The notes below the pieces were generated by a model that was given only the letters and a program-made list of their open reading frames with translations, had not been told where the DNA came from and ran no database searches. Shown here piece after piece: positions 5,963-7,768 of a DNA stretch of 7,768 nucleotides; the stretch's first letter is position 1, and every line of letters starts with the position of its first letter. The DNA is from Chitinophagaceae bacterium UBA2793. GTDB lineage: Bacteria > Bacteroidota > Bacteroidia > Chitinophagales > Chitinophagaceae. The DNA lies in assembly GCA_002352045.1 (NCBI GenBank), contig DEHT01000030.1, positions 2,752 through 10,519 on the forward strand. Direction: 5' to 3'. A program made the translations under genes and the position numbers.

Positions 5963-7090
5963 ATGGCCATTTCATTTAGAAGGGTAACAAAAAAATTTAT
6001 AGTAATCTGCAACATTATTGTTGCAGTACTTTTTTTGTTAAGCTGCTATGGCTATATGTTCGATCCGCAACGCTTTTGGTTTATCTCTTTACTGGCTTTG
6101 GCAAGCTTTTATTTGTTAATGATATTGCTTGCCTTTATTTTCTTTTGGTTAATAGCAAAGCCAAAATTTGCATTGATAAGTATTGTTGCCATGCTGCTTG
6201 CCTGGGTTCCTATCAAGCACCTGCTCAAATTGAGAATTGCCCATCAATTCGAAATAAAAAAACCCAATACTTCATTGCGGGTAATGAGCTGGAATGTGGA
6301 GCATTTTAAAATTGCCGAACACAAAAAGCATCCTGAAAAAAAAGCCTGGATGCTGGCATTGATAAAAAATTATAATCCCGATGTTGCCTGTTTCCAGGAA
6401 ATGGTGGCAAGCGATAAAAACCCCGAAGCTATTAATAGTTTACCGGCAATTATAAAGGAGTTGCAAATGCCTTACTATTATTACAGCTATAATACAAAAC
6501 TCGATTTTGACAACGATCATAGGTTTGGCATTATCATTCTTTCAAAATATCCGCTGATAAATAAAGAAACGGTTAGTTATAGTCCTAATAACTACAATTC
6601 TATATTTCAACATGCCGATGTGATTAAAGGCACTGACACTTTTAGAATATTTAACCTGCATTTGCAAACCATGCAATTTACCAATGAAAACAGGCAATAC
6701 ATTGAAGCCCCGGAAATGGAGAATGAAGCCGATATAAAAAAGTCGCTCAATGTAGTTGCTAAATTAAAACTTGGGCTGCAAAAGAGAAAACTTCAAAGTG
6801 AGCGTATCAAAAAAGAAATGAAAGAAAGCCACTTTCCCTTAATTGTTTGTGGCGACTTTAATGATGTACCCAATAGCTACGCTTATAAAACAATTGGCAA
6901 AGGCCTTAAAAATACTTTTGCAGAAAAAGGGGCAGGCATTGGCCGAACCTATTCTCATATGTCGCCAACGCTGAGGATTGACAATATTTTTGTGGACAAA
7001 AATTTTAAAGTAGAGCAATTTGTTAGAGTCAACAAAAATGTAAGCGACCACTACCCCATCATCACCGATTTATATTACAATAAACCTTAA
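5963..7090 (+). CDS. Membrane-anchored endonuclease/exonuclease/phosphatase (EEP) family protein
   Basis: This 375-residue protein has three N-terminal hydrophobic segments at about 11-31, 38-64 and 68-88, followed by an EEP (DNase I-like) domain from about 103 to the end. The metal-dependent hydrolase motifs appear in order: N111 in MSWNVEHF, E146 in CFQEM, H233 in FNLHLQT, D298 and N300 in VCGDFND, D340 in RIDNIFVD, and the terminal D362-H363 in VSDHYPII. With all of these retained, Mg-dependent phosphodiester or phosphomonoester hydrolysis is expected. The substrate (nucleic acid, lipid or sugar phosphate) cannot be decided from sequence; the membrane anchor argues against a DNA-repair role. 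In many Bacteroidota genomes, as I recall, such a gene sits next to tandem rhomboids, as here except for the intervening lipoprotein gene. No promoter was seen in the 32-nt gap upstream. Confidence 0.9.
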   Translation: MAISFRRVTKKFIVICNIIVAVLFLLSCYGYMFDPQRFWFISLLALASFYLLMILLAFIFFWLIAKPKFALISIVAMLLAWVPIKHLLKLRIAHQFEIKKPNTSLRVMSWNVEHFKIAEHKKHPEKKAWMLALIKNYNPDVACFQEMVASDKNPEAINSLPAIIKELQMPYYYYSYNTKLDFDNDHRFGIIILSKYPLINKETVSYSPNNYNSIFQHADVIKGTDTFRIFNLHLQTMQFTNENRQYIEAPEMENEADIKKSLNVVAKLKLGLQKRKLQSERIKKEMKESHFPLIVCGDFNDVPNSYAYKTIGKGLKNTFAEKGAGIGRTYSHMSPTLRIDNIFVDKNFKVEQFVRVNKNVSDHYPIITDLYYNKP

Positions 7091-7095
7091 CTTTG
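7088..7095 (+). promoter_or_regulatory. -7 box overlapping the EEP stop codon, ahead of the cysS leader
   Basis: TAACTTTG is an exact TAnnTTTG match whose TAA is also the stop codon of the EEP gene. It ends 5 nt before the ATG of the 17-codon leader ORF, so transcription would start on or just before that ATG. No clear -33 TTG is found at the usual distance, which lowers confidence. Confidence 0.45.
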
Positions 7096-7100
7096 GTTTT

Positions 7101-7154
7101 ATGAAAATGCATAGAATTAATTTCATACTTTTTACTTCATGTTGTTGCCTTTGA
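7101..7154 (+). CDS. Putative cysteine-rich leader peptide upstream of cysS
   Basis: ATG 7101 opens a 17-codon ORF reading MKMHRINFILFTSCCCL and ending in TGA at 7152-7154. Three consecutive cysteine codons (TGT TGT TGC, 7140-7148) lie just before the stop. Cysteine is rare in the other proteins of this window, so a CCC run immediately upstream of the cysteinyl-tRNA synthetase gene is notable. The inferred role is not a functional protein but a sensor: ribosomes pausing at the Cys codons when Cys-tRNA is scarce would alter folding of the RNA that follows. A strong -7 box lies 5 nt before the ATG. The third Cys codon itself lies in the first arm of the hairpin set. The ORF is short enough to occur by chance; the coincidence of codons, position and hairpins is the argument. 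Confidence 0.55.
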   Translation: MKMHRINFILFTSCCCL

Positions 7155-7174
7155 GGCATAGCATAATATCTTTG
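7145..7174 (+). promoter_or_regulatory. Alternative promoter match for cysS inside the leader
   Basis: TTG (7145-7147), a 19-nt spacer and TATCTTTG (7167-7174) match the Bacteroidota -33/-7 consensus. If used, transcription would start near 7180 and bypass the leader ORF, giving a cysS 5' UTR of about 120 nt. It overlaps the proposed attenuator and competes with that reading, or both may operate. Confidence 0.4.
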
Positions 7175-7188
7175 TGCCTGTAACAGGC
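7146..7188 (+). promoter_or_regulatory. Putative four-segment attenuator in the cysS leader
   Basis: Four alternating complementary segments occur in 43 nt: TGCCT (7146-7150), AGGCA (7154-7158), TGCCTG (7175-7180) and CAGGC (7184-7188). Segments 1:2 pair as 5 bp with a 3-nt loop. Segments 2:3 pair as 5 bp, extendable to 8 with two G-T wobbles. Segments 3:4 pair as 5 bp with loop TAA. 1:2 and 3:4 can coexist and each excludes 2:3, as in trp/his-type attenuators. A ribosome paused on the Cys codons at 7140-7148 would cover segment 1, free segment 2 to pair with 3, and so prevent 3:4. The predicted outcome is higher cysS expression when charged tRNA-Cys is low. The stems are short. Confidence 0.5.
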
Positions 7189-7202
7189 TATTTAAAATTT
7201 TT
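7176..7202 (+). terminator. Possible weak intrinsic terminator, 3:4 hairpin plus T-rich tract
   Basis: GCCTG (7176-7180), loop TAA, CAGGC (7184-7188), followed by TATTTAAAATTTTT (7189-7202). The stem is GC-rich but only 5 bp and the T-tract is interrupted by four A, so termination would be partial at best. That would suit an attenuator, but the structure is not strong evidence alone. Confidence 0.35.
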
Positions 7203-7298
7203 CAAGAATATTTATGGGTGATTGTAGTACAAACAGTACAAGAGAGTGACACAACGATGTTGCCATTTGATAAAATGCCCATAAACAAAAAAATAAAA

Positions 7299-7768
7299 AT
7301 GTCGTTTAAGATTTATAACTCGTATTCGAGGCAAAAAGAAATATTTGAGTCTATCACTCCCGGCCATGTGGGTATGTATGTGTGCGGGCCTACCGTAAGC
7401 GGCGAAAGCCACCTGGGGCATGCACGACCTTATATTACATTTGATGTACTGTATCGTTATTTAATTCACTTGGGTTATAAAGTGAGATATGTAAGAAACA
7501 TAACCGATGCCGGTCATTTTGAAGAAGAGGGCCGTGAAGCAGAAGATAAAATTTCTAAAAAAGCCGTATTAGAAAAATTAGAGCCCATGGAACTGGTAAC
7601 AAAATATACCAACCTGTACCATTGGGCCATGAAACAATTTAATACGCTTGACCCTAGTATTGAGCCTACTGCAACCGGCCATATAGTGGAGCAGATAAAC
7701 ATGATTGAAAAAATTATTGGCGAGGGTTATGCTTATGTGGTGAATGGCTCGGTATATTTTGATGTAAA
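7299..7768 (+). CDS. cysS: Cysteinyl-tRNA synthetase, N-terminal part, cut by window edge
   Basis: This class I aminoacyl-tRNA synthetase joins cysteine to tRNA-Cys. The 156 complete codons visible include FKIYNSYSRQKEIF (3-16), the zinc-site cysteine C29 in GMYVCGPTV, and the HIGH-type ATP motif HLGH (38-41) in ESHLGHARPYITFDVLYRYL. VRYVRNITDAGHFEEE follows, then EDKISKKAVLEKLEPMELV and GSVYFDV near the edge, all typical of Bacteroidota CysRS. The KMSKS motif and anticodon-binding part lie beyond the window. Three in-frame ATGs are possible (7257, 7275, 7299). The last is preferred because family members start only a few residues before the LKIYN-like block and A-rich sequence precedes it. 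The region 7091-7298, about 200 nt without a conventional gene, holds the leader ORF and hairpins described separately. Confidence 0.95.
   Translation, partial: MSFKIYNSYSRQKEIFESITPGHVGMYVCGPTVSGESHLGHARPYITFDVLYRYLIHLGYKVRYVRNITDAGHFEEEGREAEDKISKKAVLEKLEPMELVTKYTNLYHWAMKQFNTLDPSIEPTATGHIVEQINMIEKIIGEGYAYVVNGSVYFDV

Noticed and set aside
7214..7249. Second short ORF in the cysS leader (11 codons, MGDCSTNSTRE)
   Set aside because: It has one Cys codon, no promoter or hairpin tied to it, and sits after the possible terminator; chance is the simpler explanation.
7257..7298. Upstream in-frame ATG codons (7257, 7275) as the cysS start
   Set aside because: They would add 14 or 8 residues before the block where the family normally begins, with no similarity to known CysRS N-termini. 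They cannot be fully excluded.

Overview
The window looks like a chromosomal segment from a Bacteroidota bacterium, most probably Chitinophagales/Chitinophagaceae. The base composition is AT-rich and the ribosome-binding sites are A-rich with no real Shine-Dalgarno. There are several TAnnTTTG-type -7 promoter boxes. The protein set is also typical of the phylum: a TlpA-like thioredoxin with DUF4369/DUF5106-type regions, a SurA-like parvulin, tandem rhomboids, a membrane-anchored EEP protein and a lipoprotein with HGQPGHxC motifs. No rRNA, tRNA, CRISPR array, transposase or phage gene was seen.

Left third (1-2108, minus strand): a two-gene envelope unit. The upstream gene encodes an exported thioredoxin-fold protein with a CGHC active site. 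The downstream gene, 43 nt further on and cut by the window edge, encodes an exported parvulin-type peptidyl-prolyl isomerase. Both fit folding or redox maintenance of envelope proteins. A good Bacteroidota promoter precedes the thioredoxin gene.

Middle (2227-5354, plus strand): divergent from this unit runs rlmD (23S rRNA m5U methyltransferase), then two tandem rhomboid genes with short gaps. rlmD carries an in-frame insertion of about 130 bp made of a palindromic, C/G-rich repeat element that adds about 43 residues between otherwise conserved blocks. The first rhomboid has an intact Ser-His dyad. The second has lost the nucleophile (GANT in place of GxSG) and carries an extra C-terminal cytosolic domain, so it looks like a pseudoprotease.

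Right third (5393-7768, plus strand): a probable lipoprotein of unknown function with two copies of a 22-residue HGQPGHxC motif, then a membrane-anchored endonuclease/exonuclease/phosphatase-fold protein, then cysS (cysteinyl-tRNA synthetase, cut by the window edge). The roughly 200-nt leader of cysS is the most interesting part. It contains a 17-codon ORF ending in Cys-Cys-Cys-Leu-stop. This ORF runs directly into four alternating complementary segments (TGCCT / AGGCA / TGCCTG / CAGGC) that can form mutually exclusive hairpins, the last followed by a T-rich tract. This is the layout expected of a classical ribosome-mediated attenuator sensing charged tRNA-Cys. A rival reading, a promoter inside the same segment, is also recorded.
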